Part shown: piece after piece, positions 1-9,722 of the stretch
Position numbering within the stretch: the first letter of the stretch is position 1
Layout of the letters: every line of letters starts with the position of its first letter
Source: Lewinellaceae bacterium
GTDB taxonomy: Bacteria; Bacteroidota; Bacteroidia; Chitinophagales; Saprospiraceae
DNA length: 64,000 nt
Reading direction: 5' to 3'
NCBI GenBank assembly: GCA_016716135.1
Contig: JADJWX010000006.1
Span: 335,443-399,442, forward strand
Made by a program: the position numbers and the translations under genes
The notes under the pieces: model-generated
The model's database searches: none
The model's input: the letters and a program-made list of their open reading frames with translations, nothing else
Told to the model about the DNA's origin: nothing

Positions 1-2
1 CC

Positions 3-3000
3 ATGGGCGACTCGCTCATCATGTGGGGGCGCTGGCTGCTGAGCGATGTGGGCTTCGACGAGTTCCGGCTCGATGCGGTCAAGCATATCGACCCCTGGTT
101 TACTAAAAAATTCCTGATCGAATCCGTCAACGGCGCTCAACCGTTTGCCGTCGGCGAATCCTTCGACTATACCCCGGCCAACCTGGTGAATTACTGGAGC
201 GAAGTGCAGGCTACCGGCAATAGCGGCGGCGTGAAAAATGCCAAAATTTCGCTCTTCGACTTTCCCCTGCGGGCTGCATTGAAAACCGTGCTCAACGACG
301 GCTCCGGCTCGGCCGACCTCTACAACACCCTGGGCAATGCAGGCCTGGTTTGGAGCACCGGCATGGGCGGCTTCGACGTGGTTACCTGGCTGGAAAGCCA
401 CGACACTGACCGCCAAGGCTTCATCGGGGCGTCCTCGGGCTGCCCGGTGCCTGCCGGCGCCACTTGCCTGGAGGTACACACGGAATCGGACCACGATCCC
501 ATCGTTTCCGACAAGGAGGATATGGGCTACCCCTTCCTGCTGGCTTCGGAAGGCCGCCCGGTGGTATTCTGGAAAGACTGGTTCTGGTACGGCATGGCCG
601 ACGACATCGCCTGGCAGATCGCCCTGCGCGCCGCCACAGCTACCGGCGGCTCCGAACATATTCAGAACCTGGGCGGCGACTGGAATGCCGGCGCCGCTTT
701 TGAACCCAATAACAACGGCGGCAATATGTTTGCCATGCGCCGCAACGGCCTCACCGGCGGGGTAAGCGACGGCATGATACTTGGCCTGAACGACGATCCC
801 AACCAGGAACACGCCGTCTGGGTCAATACGCCGTTTTCCAATAAAATTCTGAAAGATTACTCCGATAGTTACCTGTTCCAAGCTACCGAAGCCTTCGGCG
901 ATAGCCGGGCGCTGATAAAGGCCCAGCCGCGCGATTATTCCTGGTGGGCGCCCACCGGCCTTTACCCCAAACCTGCCGGAATCCCCGCCAGCCATTTCAC
1001 GATGAATGCCCCTCCGGGCGGCTACCCGCACTTTATCGCCATTTGCGCCGCCGACGCGGCAAACTTTATCGTCAACGGCGCGCCGATCGCTGCCGGCGAC
1101 GAGCTGGCCGTGAAAAATACCGGCGGTCAGGTGGTGGGCATCGGCCGCATCGGACAGGGCTTTCGCTGGGACGGGGTGCACGATATGATCATTGAAGTGT
1201 TGGGCGGCGCCAGTGCCGCTGCCGGCATGGTCGACGGCGAAGTTTTCCGCCTGTTTGTGTACGACGGCAGCGCCAGCGCGGAAGTGGAGATCGCAACGGT
1301 GCGGTTTGCCGCCTCCGGCGAAAATTTCAACTTCTCGCCCAGCCGCCCCAACTCGCCCAACCGCAACGGCAACTTTTCCACGTTCGCCCTCCAAACGAGC
1401 GGTGAGGGCGAATTTGCCTACAATGCGGGGTTTAAAATTTCCCGTATCCGGGCCTTCAATTCGCAGCCGGTGGTCAACCAGCCCTTTTGTGCCGGCGACA
1501 ATGCCGCAACCAGCGTCTACGGCGATGGTTGGCAAAACGGCGACAACGGCGGTACGGGCTTCGGCGCCTGGACGCTCTCGCCCAACCCCAATGCCGGTAA
1601 TGCCGGTTTCTTCATCAGCGCATCCAATTTCAACGGCGACGGCGATAATAATGCTGACGGCGATATCAATACCTCCGGCATTGCCTGGGGTACTTATGCC
1701 AACAGCGGCGGCACCGCCAATGCAGTACGCAATTTTGTGACCGACCTGACGCCCGGCTCGGAATTCACCCTGGCGCTGGATAACGGCTTCCTGGACAACG
1801 GCGCCTCCATCGGTTTCGGCTTGCAAAACAGCAGCGGCAACAACCTGCTCGAGTTTTACTACCGCGGCGGCGATGCCGTGAATTCTTACAAACGAAACGA
1901 CAACGCCGGCGAGCAAAATATCGGCCTGGGTTTCACCGACGAAGGCCTGAGCCTGAGTTTTAGCCTGCTTACCGCCACTACGTACGAAATGACCGTAACC
2001 CCGCTTGGCGGCGGCGCGCCGGTCACGTTTTCCGGAACACTGTCGAATCCGGCCGGCGGGCAAAATATCAGCCGCGTGCGGTTGTTCAATTTTAATTCCG
2101 GAAACGGCGGCGCCCGCGATGCCTTTTTTAACAGCATGGGCGTTTGTTTTGCGCCAACACTCGTAATCAACGAGGTGGATTATGACCAGGTGGGGACGGA
2201 CATGGCTGAATTTATCGAACTGAAAAATGCAGGCAGCACAACGGTCAACCTCGACCCCTACACACTCGAACTGGTCAACGGCGGCGATAACACGGTTTAC
2301 CAAACGGTTGACCTCCCGAATGTCAATCTGGCGCCGGGCGATTATTTTGTGATCTGTGGAAACGGTTCGGGGGTTCCGAATTGCGATTTTCCGTTTCCGG
2401 GCGCCCTCTCGAATCGAATTCAAAACGGTGCGCCCGATGCCGTACGGCTGCTGCTGAACGTTGGCGTTCTGGTGGATGCGCTCAGTTACGAAGGCACCGT
2501 TACGGGTGCTGCAGAAGGCACAGGTACCGCTGCGAGCGACAGTGACGATACCCACGGCGTCGGCCTCTCCCGCCTGCCCGACGGCAACGATACCAATGAC
2601 AATAACAGCGACTTTGCCCTGACCTGCAGCACGCCCGGCACCGCCAATACCGGCAATGCCAACAGCGACGGCGACAGCTACCCGGATACTTGCGATAACT
2701 GCCCGAACGACGACAACGAATCCCAGGCGGATACCGACGAAGACGGCCTGGGCGACGCCTGCGACGATTGTCCGCTGGCGGTGGATGGCCTTGCCAATTT
2801 TAATGCCGGCGCCTGCAACTGCGAGCCGGGCTATTTTCAGGTAACGGAAATCCGCAACAGCGAAACGGTCATCATCGGTTGTCAGCCTTGTCCGCCGGGT
2901 TCCTTTTGTCCGGATGGCATAGCGTCCGTGCCCTGTCCGGCCGGTTATTACAGCAATGTATCCGGTTCGGCGTCCTGCATTCCCTGCGCGGCGGGCAGTT

Positions 3001-5192
3001 TTAATGCCACCACCGGCGCTACGGTGTGCACGAAGTGCCTGGCAGGTGAATTCAGTGATGTGGCTGCGGCCACGGAATGCACGGCCTGCCCGGCCGGCAA
3101 GTTCAGTGCGATCACCGGGGCCACGATGTGCGAAAATTGTCCGGCAGGTACGTTCAGCGCCACTGCCGGCGCTACGGCATGCACCTTTTGCGAAGCGGGT
3201 TATTTTAACGCAACACCGGGGGCTACGGCTTGTCAGGCCTGCGAAGCGGGATATTTCAGCGATATGGAAGGTGCAACGAGTTGTCAGGCCTGCGCGGCGG
3301 GTAGTTACAGCAGTGCGCCTGCCGCGACAAGTTGTACGGCCTGTTCCGAAGGGACATTCAGCAGCGCGCCGGGATCCGTTAATTGCACGGCCTGCCCGGC
3401 CGGCAAGTTCAGTGCGACTACCGGGGCCACGATGTGCGAAAATTGTCCGGCAGGTACGTTCAGCGCCACCACCGGGGCTTCGGCATGCACTTTATGCGAA
3501 GCGGGTTATTTTAACGCAACACCGGGGGCTTCGGCTTGTCAGGCCTGCGAAGCGGGCTATTTCAGTGCCGGCCAGGGTGCAGTGGCCTGTACCGCTTGCG
3601 CGGTCAATACCTACAGCAATGCCACTGCCTCCACCGCCTGCCTTTCCTGCGGCAGCGGGTTTTACAGTCCACCGGCATCCACGGCTTGCACGATGTGTGC
3701 GGTGAGTTTCACGGCCACGCCTTCGGCGGAATCCTGCGCAGGTTACATGGACGGTCAGATTGCCATAAGCAACGTAACGGGCGGCACGGCGCCCTTCCTG
3801 TACTCGATCGACAACGGTGCGAACTACGCTGCGACGTCCACGTTTACCGGTTTGTCTGCCGGATTTTACCTGGTGCGGGTACTGGACGATTACGGTTGTG
3901 AGAGCGATGCCCAGCAGGTGGAGGTGGTTGCCGGTACTTGTCCGCTGACCTTTAGCGGAACGATCATTTGGGAGCACGATAACATCTCCGGGGTAAAAGA
4001 CGCCACCGTAGCCTTGAGTGGCGCCGGCACGGGCAGCGGGCAGACCGACATCAACGGTGATTACACGATCAGCATCCCGCTGGTCAGTGGAAATTATACC
4101 CTGAAACCCTTAAAAAATAGCAACAAAACCAACGGCTTGTCCGTCGTGGATGCCCTGGTTGTTCAGCAACACCTGACCGGGAATGCGCCTATCACCGACC
4201 CGTACAAACAGGTGGCTGCCGACGTGAATAAAAGCAACTCGATTACGACGCTCGACGCTGCGCTGATCAACCAGGTATTGCTCGGCAACCCGGCAGCGAA
4301 TGCTATTTTCAATACGTCCTGGCGTTTTGTGCCGGCATCGTATGCGTTGCCGCTGCCGCCCTGGGGTTTTCCTGAAAAGATTGACCTGACGGGTGTGAAC
4401 GCCGACCAGAGTGGCCTCGATTTCACCGGCATTAAACTCGGTGATCTGGCGGCCGGCTACGCCGACCCGGCTAATTTCGGCGGCGGCAGTCCCAAACCCT
4501 TGCGCTGGCGAATAGGCGATCAACTGCTGGACCAAACCGGTCCGCTGGCGCTGGATGTTGCTACGGCGGCGTTCGATGACCTGGCCGCCCTGCAGTGCGC
4601 CTTCCGCTTCGATCCGGCGCAGCTGGCGCTCGACAGTATCGAAGTGCTGCAACGTTTGCCGCTGGCGGCGGGCGATTTTGGATTGTTTGACAAAAACAAA
4701 GGGGAAATCCGCCTGGTTTGGTCCAACGGCAGCAAGGGCTTCGACCTGGAAGCGGGCGCTTCGGTGTTCCGCCTGCATTTCCAGGTGCTGCAAACCGGCA
4801 ACCGCCTGAGCGAAGCCTTGGGCCTCGGTTCGGCCATTCTGCCGGGTTTTGCCTACACCAGCACCCTGGTGGAAAGCGCCGTTGAACTGGATTTTGTAAA
4901 CGTAACGGCTACCGGCGCGCCGCTTTCGCCGGTTGGTTTGCAGTTGTTCCAAAACCGGCCGAATCCTTTCCACGAGGCTACGACGGTCAGTTTTTTCTTG
5001 CCGGAAGCCTGCACAGCGCAACTGCGGGTGCTGGATGTCGGCGGACGGGAGTTATTGCGTTTGGACGGCGAATATCCGGCCGGGTTGAATGCAGTGGATT
5101 TGCATGTACCCGATGCCAGCGGGGTGCTGTACTATGAGTTGGTGACGCCGTTTGGGAAGTTGGTGCGGAAGATGACGGGGCTGGGGCGGTAG
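3..5192 (+). CDS. GH13 alpha-amylase-like multidomain T9SS-exported protein (5' end cut by the window)
   Basis: The open frame runs in from the window edge, so the N-terminus is missing. Visible residues 1-135 are the second half of a GH13 barrel: FRLDAVKH with the nucleophile Asp24, VGES with the acid Glu52, and SHDTD with His133/Asp134. After the amylase part come a lamin-tail-like domain (about 720-830), Asp-rich thrombospondin type 3-like calcium repeats (about 885-930), about 12 Cys-rich ephrin-receptor/EGF-like repeats (about 960-1240), one SprB-type repeat (about 1248-1305), a dockerin-like Asp/Asn helix pair (about 1363-1430), a cohesin-like region (about 1510-1620) and a T9SS type A sorting domain (last 90 residues, FQNRPNPF start). 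I infer a cell-surface or secreted alpha-glucan hydrolase. The EGF-like part holds a 306-bp tandem duplication. A strong terminator follows. Confidence 0.88.
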   Translation: MGDSLIMWGRWLLSDVGFDEFRLDAVKHIDPWFTKKFLIESVNGAQPFAVGESFDYTPANLVNYWSEVQATGNSGGVKNAKISLFDFPLRAALKTVLNDGSGSADLYNTLGNAGLVWSTGMGGFDVVTWLESHDTDRQGFIGASSGCPVPAGATCLEVHTESDHDPIVSDKEDMGYPFLLASEGRPVVFWKDWFWYGMADDIAWQIALRAATATGGSEHIQNLGGDWNAGAAFEPNNNGGNMFAMRRNGLTGGVSDGMILGLNDDPNQEHAVWVNTPFSNKILKDYSDSYLFQATEAFGDSRALIKAQPRDYSWWAPTGLYPKPAGIPASHFTMNAPPGGYPHFIAICAADAANFIVNGAPIAAGDELAVKNTGGQVVGIGRIGQGFRWDGVHDMIIEVLGGASAAAGMVDGEVFRLFVYDGSASAEVEIATVRFAASGENFNFSPSRPNSPNRNGNFSTFALQTSGEGEFAYNAGFKISRIRAFNSQPVVNQPFCAGDNAATSVYGDGWQNGDNGGTGFGAWTLSPNPNAGNAGFFISASNFNGDGDNNADGDINTSGIAWGTYANSGGTANAVRNFVTDLTPGSEFTLALDNGFLDNGASIGFGLQNSSGNNLLEFYYRGGDAVNSYKRNDNAGEQNIGLGFTDEGLSLSFSLLTATTYEMTVTPLGGGAPVTFSGTLSNPAGGQNISRVRLFNFNSGNGGARDAFFNSMGVCFAPTLVINEVDYDQVGTDMAEFIELKNAGSTTVNLDPYTLELVNGGDNTVYQTVDLPNVNLAPGDYFVICGNGSGVPNCDFPFPGALSNRIQNGAPDAVRLLLNVGVLVDALSYEGTVTGAAEGTGTAASDSDDTHGVGLSRLPDGNDTNDNNSDFALTCSTPGTANTGNANSDGDSYPDTCDNCPNDDNESQADTDEDGLGDACDDCPLAVDGLANFNAGACNCEPGYFQVTEIRNSETVIIGCQPCPPGSFCPDGIASVPCPAGYYSNVSGSASCIPCAAGSFNATTGATVCTKCLAGEFSDVAAATECTACPAGKFSAITGATMCENCPAGTFSATAGATACTFCEAGYFNATPGATACQACEAGYFSDMEGATSCQACAAGSYSSAPAATSCTACSEGTFSSAPGSVNCTACPAGKFSATTGATMCENCPAGTFSATTGASACTLCEAGYFNATPGASACQACEAGYFSAGQGAVACTACAVNTYSNATASTACLSCGSGFYSPPASTACTMCAVSFTATPSAESCAGYMDGQIAISNVTGGTAPFLYSIDNGANYAATSTFTGLSAGFYLVRVLDDYGCESDAQQVEVVAGTCPLTFSGTIIWEHDNISGVKDATVALSGAGTGSGQTDINGDYTISIPLVSGNYTLKPLKNSNKTNGLSVVDALVVQQHLTGNAPITDPYKQVAADVNKSNSITTLDAALINQVLLGNPAANAIFNTSWRFVPASYALPLPPWGFPEKIDLTGVNADQSGLDFTGIKLGDLAAGYADPANFGGGSPKPLRWRIGDQLLDQTGPLALDVATAAFDDLAALQCAFRFDPAQLALDSIEVLQRLPLAAGDFGLFDKNKGEIRLVWSNGSKGFDLEAGASVFRLHFQVLQTGNRLSEALGLGSAILPGFAYTSTLVESAVELDFVNVTATGAPLSPVGLQLFQNRPNPFHEATTVSFFLPEACTAQLRVLDVGGRELLRLDGEYPAGLNAVDLHVPDASGVLYYELVTPFGKLVRKMTGLGR
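2880..3720 (+). repeat. Tandem Cys-rich EGF/ephrin-receptor-like coding repeats with a 306-bp internal duplication
   Basis: Inside the amylase-like gene, units of about 26 codons with the pattern CxxCxxGxFxxxxGAxxC repeat about twelve times. The segment at about 3079-3259 is nearly identical at DNA level to about 3385-3565 (offset 306 bp, 102 codons), which points to a recent in-frame duplication. Confidence 0.8.
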
Positions 5193-5213
5193 GTGTTTCG
5201 TGTGGTTTAAAAA

Positions 5214-5254
5214 AAGCCTCCCCGTGTGTTTTGAAGTGCGGGGAGGCTTTTCTT
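5214..5254 (+). terminator. Rho-independent terminator after the amylase-like gene
   Basis: An 11-bp GC-rich stem (5214-5224 with 5239-5249) is flanked by an A tract and followed by TTTTCTT. It lies 22 bp after the stop codon. Confidence 0.85.
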
Positions 5255-5340
5255 ATTTCGTTTCGAGGTGAAAGTTTACACGGCACCGGGGCATTTATAT
5301 CCCTAAATCCGTAGCATCTGCTCAATCAGGCATGAATAAC

Positions 5341-5371
5341 TTGACGGTTGTCCGGTGAAGGGCTATATTTA
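5341..5371 (+). promoter_or_regulatory. Putative Bacteroidota promoter (TTG-N20-TATATTTA)
   Basis: TTG at 5341-5343 is 20 nt before TATATTTA at 5364-5371, close to the TAnnTTTG -7 element. It sits 40 bp before the BNR-repeat gene. Confidence 0.45.
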
Positions 5372-5407
5372 TATGTGTAAAACACTATCCGTTCACGAAA
5401 TATAGCC
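5361..5407. repeat. 10-bp inverted repeat spanning promoter and start region
   Basis: GGCTATATTT (5361-5370) and its exact reverse complement AAATATAGCC (5398-5407) bracket the presumed 5' leader. The second arm ends 3 nt before the ATG at 5411, so it could fold over the ribosome binding site or act as an operator. Confidence 0.5.
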
Positions 5408-5410
5408 GTT

Positions 5411-8400
5411 ATGCAACCCTTCTACCGCTTCTGTTCATTTCTATTCTTTTTTCTGACCGCTACTATTCTCAGTGCCCAAACCATTTCCTGGCAAGCCTTG
5501 AACGGCCCGCATGGGGTCGATCGCCTGTTAAGCTTGTCGGATGACAATGACGGCCGGGTATTCGCCTATGTAAATGAAACGCTATACAACTCGACAGACA
5601 ATGGCGACAGTTGGGCGCCCTGCATGACCGGGATAGCTGCCGGCTCTATTACCAAGTTTAAAAGTTTTCAAAAACCGCTTTCCGGCCCGCTTTACCTGTT
5701 TTATAAAAACAATTTGCCGGGGAGCGTAGTCCGGTATGTGCCGGGAACAAATTCCTGGGCTACGGTTTCATTACCGTATGGCGGCCATTTCGTGGAGGGT
5801 TTTGAAGTCGATCCGCAGGGCCATTTTTGGGTGTTTACCCACGAATACCACGGCCTGTTGCATTTTTCGGCGGATGGCGGCCAAAGTTATGCGCAGCTCA
5901 CCACGGATGGTCAGCTGCCCGGGAATTTCGAACAATTGGCGGCTTTTAATGAGGCGCATTGCCTGATCGCCATGAGTGTAGGTGCTGCACAAACGGTCTA
6001 TCATGTGAACCAGGGGGGAAGTATACAGCCGGTTGTAAACAGCACTTCCCTGCTGTACCTTGGCTATAATCCGGCTTCCGGCACCGCCTTTTACAGCGAC
6101 GGCACCGGCTTCAACCGTTCGACGGATGGCGGCCTGAGTTGGCAAAAAGTAACGACGCTGCCAAGCCAGGCTGCCAATCAGCATATTAATAATTTGATCT
6201 TTGGAGCCACGGGTGAGATATGGGCGACAACCTTGGGCGGTTTCACTTTCTATTCCGCAGACGATGGCTTGAGCTGGTCGGAATACCCGAACTTGAAAAG
6301 CTTATTCAGCTATTATATTCGAACCGATGCGGGTACTTGGTTTGTGATCAACGGTTGCGGTTTTCCGCAATTCGGCCGCAGTACGGATTTGGGTGCAACT
6401 TGGGTGGATATTTCCGATCGCTTCACGTTTCCTATTGTCGAAGACATTAAAAAAGACGCGGCCGGCAATTTGTACGCCTGGACTTGCCGTCGCGACGGCT
6501 ATGAAATTTCGACGGATGAAGGGCAAAACTGGAGCGATTATACGATCCTGGACGGCGCTCCCTTAAAGGTCAACAGTTTGGCTGTGCGGTCTGACGGGAT
6601 GATGTTGGCGCTGGGCGAAAACGCAAAGCCTTACCGTTCGATTGATAATGGTACAACCTGGGCAAAAATACCCGACATAGCCCCGCCTTTTGGCCCGGTT
6701 TCAACTCTTAACAGGTTCTATACAGGCCGGGACGGGCAGTTCTATTTTTTTGATGCTTTTTCCTTTGATGTATTCAAATCGGAGGACAATGGCGATACCT
6801 GGCAAAAGCTCAATATCTATTTTCCCAGGGATTGCAAACCTGTTTTTCATCCCAATGGCGACATTTTTTTTATCGATCATTTCCTCTATCGCTATGACGC
6901 GAACGCCGATAATACTGCACAGCTTTTTGTACCGTCCAATCCGTTGCTGTTGGACGAAGAAATACACTGTACGCCTACCGGAAATGTATTCCTTGCTGTG
7001 ACTTCTGGCCAGGTATTCCGGAAACTATCCGGGAATAGTGCGCTGGAATTACTTCCCTTTTTTGCCGATAAGGAGGTTTATAAATTTGAATCCAACCTGG
7101 AGGGGGATGTTTTTGCCTTTTCCAGCAAAGGCCTTTTCCGAAGCGATGACGGCGGAAGCACCTGGGTGAACGTCGGCAATACGCCGAAACAGCCCTGGAA
7201 AATTTCGGCAGCTTATGTTGCTTCAGACCAATACATCTACACGGCATTCTATGGCGATGTTATACACCGAAGCGCACAACCTGTTGCCGAAACAAACAGG
7301 GTTTCCGGCCGCGTTTGGGTGGATGGTAATGATAATTGCCTGTATGACACAGGCGAATCATCAAACCTATTTGCAGCGGTAACTGCTTCCGGCAATGGTA
7401 ATTACACCTCTTTCTCCGCTCACAACGGCAACTATATCCTTACCGTGCCCAACGGAAACTACCAGTTGAATGTGAAAGCGCCCAACGCGCTTTTCGAACC
7501 CTGCGTCAGCGACGTGCCGATTGGCCTGAGCGGCCCGAACGACAGTGTAACGGTTGACTTGCCCTTGAAGATTGTGGCTGCCTGTCCATACCTGACGGTT
7601 AACCTGAGTGCGCCGCTCCTGCGCCGTTGTTTTGATGTAAACTATCTGGTTTTTTATAAAAATGAAGGCACTGCTCCGGCTCCCGGTGCGTATGTGGAAG
7701 TCAGCCTGGATTCCTTTTTTATCTTTCAAAATTCCAGTGTCCCGGTGGCTGCCCAAAATGGCCTGGTGTACCGCTTTGATCTCGGTACGCTCGAACCCGG
7801 CCAATCAGACTACATTTCTATCTGGCTCAATATTTCCTGCGATGCTGCTTTAGGGCAAACCCACTGCATGTCTGCGCATATTTTCCCGGATCAATTGTGC
7901 CTGCCTACCCTCCAGGATCGCACGCAATATTCGGAATGCCGTGAAAACATAGGCGCCTATGACCCCAATGACAAACGCGCTTTTGTGAACGGAACCGAGG
8001 AGCCTGGCTATGTGTTGCCGAACACGGAAATTGAATACCTGATCCGTTTTCAGAATACCGGCACGGACACCGCCTTTCAGGTGGTCGTGGAAGACCGGTT
8101 GAGCACCCTGCTCGACCTGACCAGTTTGCGATTGATCGGCTCCAGCCATCCGTTTACCCTGGAGCTGCGCGATCAGCGGCTTTTGCGCTTTGTTTTTAAT
8201 AATATTATGTTACCCGATAGTAACATCAATGAACCGGCCTCGCATGGTTTTATAAAATTTGCCATTGCGCAAATGCCCGATCTGCCGCTGGGTTCACTCA
8301 TCCAAAATGGCGCGTCTATCTTCTTCGATTTCAACGAGCCAGTGCGAACAAATGACTCAAAGCTGATCCTGGGAACGGTGCATCAAAAACCTGAACCCGG

Positions 8401-8650
8401 CAGCTTGTACCGGGTGAACGCCTGGCCCAATCCCTTTGAACATCTCTTGATGTTTGATATTGACGGCCCGGATTTGCCGGGGCTCATTACGCTGCGGCTG
8501 TTCGATGCCCTTGGGCAGCAACGCGTGCAGGAAACGTTTTCCGGAAAAAATCATACCATCCAGCGCCAGGGACTAGAACCCGGATTGTACTATTTCATTT
8601 TGGAATACAACGAGCAACGGCTGGCAACGGGGAGGGTCGTGGCGCGGTAA
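5411..8650 (+). CDS. Secreted BNR/Asp-box repeat protein with DUF7619-like domain and T9SS sorting domain
   Basis: 1079 residues with a clear signal peptide (residues 1-22, ending ILSAQ). At least eight Asp-box motifs of the form S.D.G.TW (for example STDGGLSW, SEDNGDTW, SDDGGSTW) over residues 55-600 indicate a sialidase/sortilin-type propeller. A Cna_B/carboxypeptidase-regulatory-like fold follows (about 630-710). A domain starting AYDPNDKRAF and containing EYLIRFQNTGTD (about 850-980) is typical of the DUF7619 module of Bacteroidota exported proteins. The last 80 residues (VNAWPNPF start) are a T9SS type A sorting domain. No catalytic residues are evident, so a surface-binding role is more likely than enzymatic activity; the substrate is unknown. 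Confidence 0.85.
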   Translation: MQPFYRFCSFLFFFLTATILSAQTISWQALNGPHGVDRLLSLSDDNDGRVFAYVNETLYNSTDNGDSWAPCMTGIAAGSITKFKSFQKPLSGPLYLFYKNNLPGSVVRYVPGTNSWATVSLPYGGHFVEGFEVDPQGHFWVFTHEYHGLLHFSADGGQSYAQLTTDGQLPGNFEQLAAFNEAHCLIAMSVGAAQTVYHVNQGGSIQPVVNSTSLLYLGYNPASGTAFYSDGTGFNRSTDGGLSWQKVTTLPSQAANQHINNLIFGATGEIWATTLGGFTFYSADDGLSWSEYPNLKSLFSYYIRTDAGTWFVINGCGFPQFGRSTDLGATWVDISDRFTFPIVEDIKKDAAGNLYAWTCRRDGYEISTDEGQNWSDYTILDGAPLKVNSLAVRSDGMMLALGENAKPYRSIDNGTTWAKIPDIAPPFGPVSTLNRFYTGRDGQFYFFDAFSFDVFKSEDNGDTWQKLNIYFPRDCKPVFHPNGDIFFIDHFLYRYDANADNTAQLFVPSNPLLLDEEIHCTPTGNVFLAVTSGQVFRKLSGNSALELLPFFADKEVYKFESNLEGDVFAFSSKGLFRSDDGGSTWVNVGNTPKQPWKISAAYVASDQYIYTAFYGDVIHRSAQPVAETNRVSGRVWVDGNDNCLYDTGESSNLFAAVTASGNGNYTSFSAHNGNYILTVPNGNYQLNVKAPNALFEPCVSDVPIGLSGPNDSVTVDLPLKIVAACPYLTVNLSAPLLRRCFDVNYLVFYKNEGTAPAPGAYVEVSLDSFFIFQNSSVPVAAQNGLVYRFDLGTLEPGQSDYISIWLNISCDAALGQTHCMSAHIFPDQLCLPTLQDRTQYSECRENIGAYDPNDKRAFVNGTEEPGYVLPNTEIEYLIRFQNTGTDTAFQVVVEDRLSTLLDLTSLRLIGSSHPFTLELRDQRLLRFVFNNIMLPDSNINEPASHGFIKFAIAQMPDLPLGSLIQNGASIFFDFNEPVRTNDSKLILGTVHQKPEPGSLYRVNAWPNPFEHLLMFDIDGPDLPGLITLRLFDALGQQRVQETFSGKNHTIQRQGLEPGLYYFILEYNEQRLATGRVVAR

Positions 8651-8752
8651 GGTTTTGCGCGTACAAGCCAACTTGCGAATTGAAATCGCGCAGTATGTGA
8701 TGCGACCGCCGATTATGTCCTACTTTTAGGGCTTCACGTACCACCCGTTTGC

Positions 8753-9343
8753 ATGTACGCCTACCTAAAAGGAGAAATCACCTACCGCGCGCCGGCTTTC
8801 ATTACCCTGGAAGTCAATGGTGTGGGGTACCACCTGAATATTCCGCTCAGCACTTTCACAGCCCTGGAAGGGCAGGAGCGCAGTACGCTGTACACCCATT
8901 TCCACGTGACCGAAGATGCGCACACGCTCTACGGTTTTGCGACGCAAACCGAGCGCAATTTGTTTGTGCAACTGATCAGCGTGACCGGCGTAGGCCCCAC
9001 CTCGGCCCTGCTGCTCCTGTCGGCTATGTCGGTCGATGAAATCCGTTCGGCCATTATCGGCGAGCAGGCACATGTGCTGCAACGCGCCAAGGGTATCGGC
9101 CCGAAAGCCTCCAAACAGATCATTCTCGATCTGAAAAACAAACTGGCCAAAGAAGCCCCCGACGGGCCGGTACTGCTGCCCATGGCCGGCAGTGAAGCCC
9201 GCGACGAAGCGATCACTGCGCTTATGGCCCTGGGCATCAACCGCATCGGGGCGCAAAAAGCGCTGAACCAGGTGCTGAAGGAGCAGCCGGGGTTGACAAC
9301 GGTGGAAGAGCTGATCAAGGCGGCGCTGAAAATGCTGGGTTGA
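8753..9343 (+). CDS. ruvA: Holliday junction branch migration protein RuvA
   Basis: 196 residues, the normal RuvA length. The N-terminal OB fold (MYAYLKGEI start, GVGYHLNIP) is followed by two helix-hairpin-helix motifs, VTGVGPTSALL (about 77-92) and KGIGPKASKQI (about 112-127), and the small C-terminal domain III (AITALMALGI) that contacts RuvB. RuvA tetramers bind the four-way junction and load the RuvB motor in recombinational repair. A possible -7 element TACTTTTA lies at 8721-8728. The gene stands alone; the next element is a large palindrome. Confidence 0.96.
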   Translation: MYAYLKGEITYRAPAFITLEVNGVGYHLNIPLSTFTALEGQERSTLYTHFHVTEDAHTLYGFATQTERNLFVQLISVTGVGPTSALLLLSAMSVDEIRSAIIGEQAHVLQRAKGIGPKASKQIILDLKNKLAKEAPDGPVLLPMAGSEARDEAITALMALGINRIGAQKALNQVLKEQPGLTTVEELIKAALKMLG

Positions 9344-9354
9344 GGGGGCACTAC

Positions 9355-9672
9355 TTTTCAAATTAGACTTTTGACTTAAAAGGATATTCGCGGATTGTGA
9401 AGGTCCTTTGAATACTACTTTGCCATGAAAATTACTGGTGCCGAATATTTTATTCAGATGGCTCGCTGCGCTCGCCATGACAACATTTTTTCCAGTAACG
9501 ATCTAACAGATTTCTCCCTACGCTCGAAATTTCCACTGTTCCGGGTGAAATTTCGAGCGTAGGGAGAAATCTGTTGAAATAGTTGCTCTTAAACGGGCTG
9601 TCATGGCGAGCACAGCGAGCCATCTGGGTTATGTTAGCAAAGTAGTATTAAGTCAAAAGTCTAATTTGAAAA
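9355..9672. repeat. 318-bp nested imperfect palindrome (MITE-like element)
   Basis: The 379 bp between ruvA and the haloperoxidase gene hold no gene but a set of concentric inverted repeats. Outer arms of 24 bp are exact (9355-9378 with 9649-9672). Next come AATACTACTTTGC at about 9410 with 9637-9649, then a 28-bp arm at about 9454-9481 with 9599-9626 (one mismatch). The innermost 29-bp arm is exact (9505-9533 with 9547-9575), around a 13-nt loop. The ATTTGAAAAGTCTAA motif is repeated once more outside the right arm. No transposase is present. The structure fits a non-autonomous palindromic element or a very strong bidirectional hairpin. Confidence 0.85.
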
Positions 9673-9722
9673 GTCTAATTTGAAAAGTTTAAAAGCCCTC
9701 TGACCGGCAGATTATTCGGGTA

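Noticed and set aside
2880..3720. Regular short repeats resembling a CRISPR-like array
   Set aside because: The repeats are in-frame codons for Cys-rich units of a protein, without conserved spacers. No cas genes in the window.
8765..9478. Minus-strand frames opposite ruvA
   Set aside because: Shadows of ruvA; no homology-like motif.
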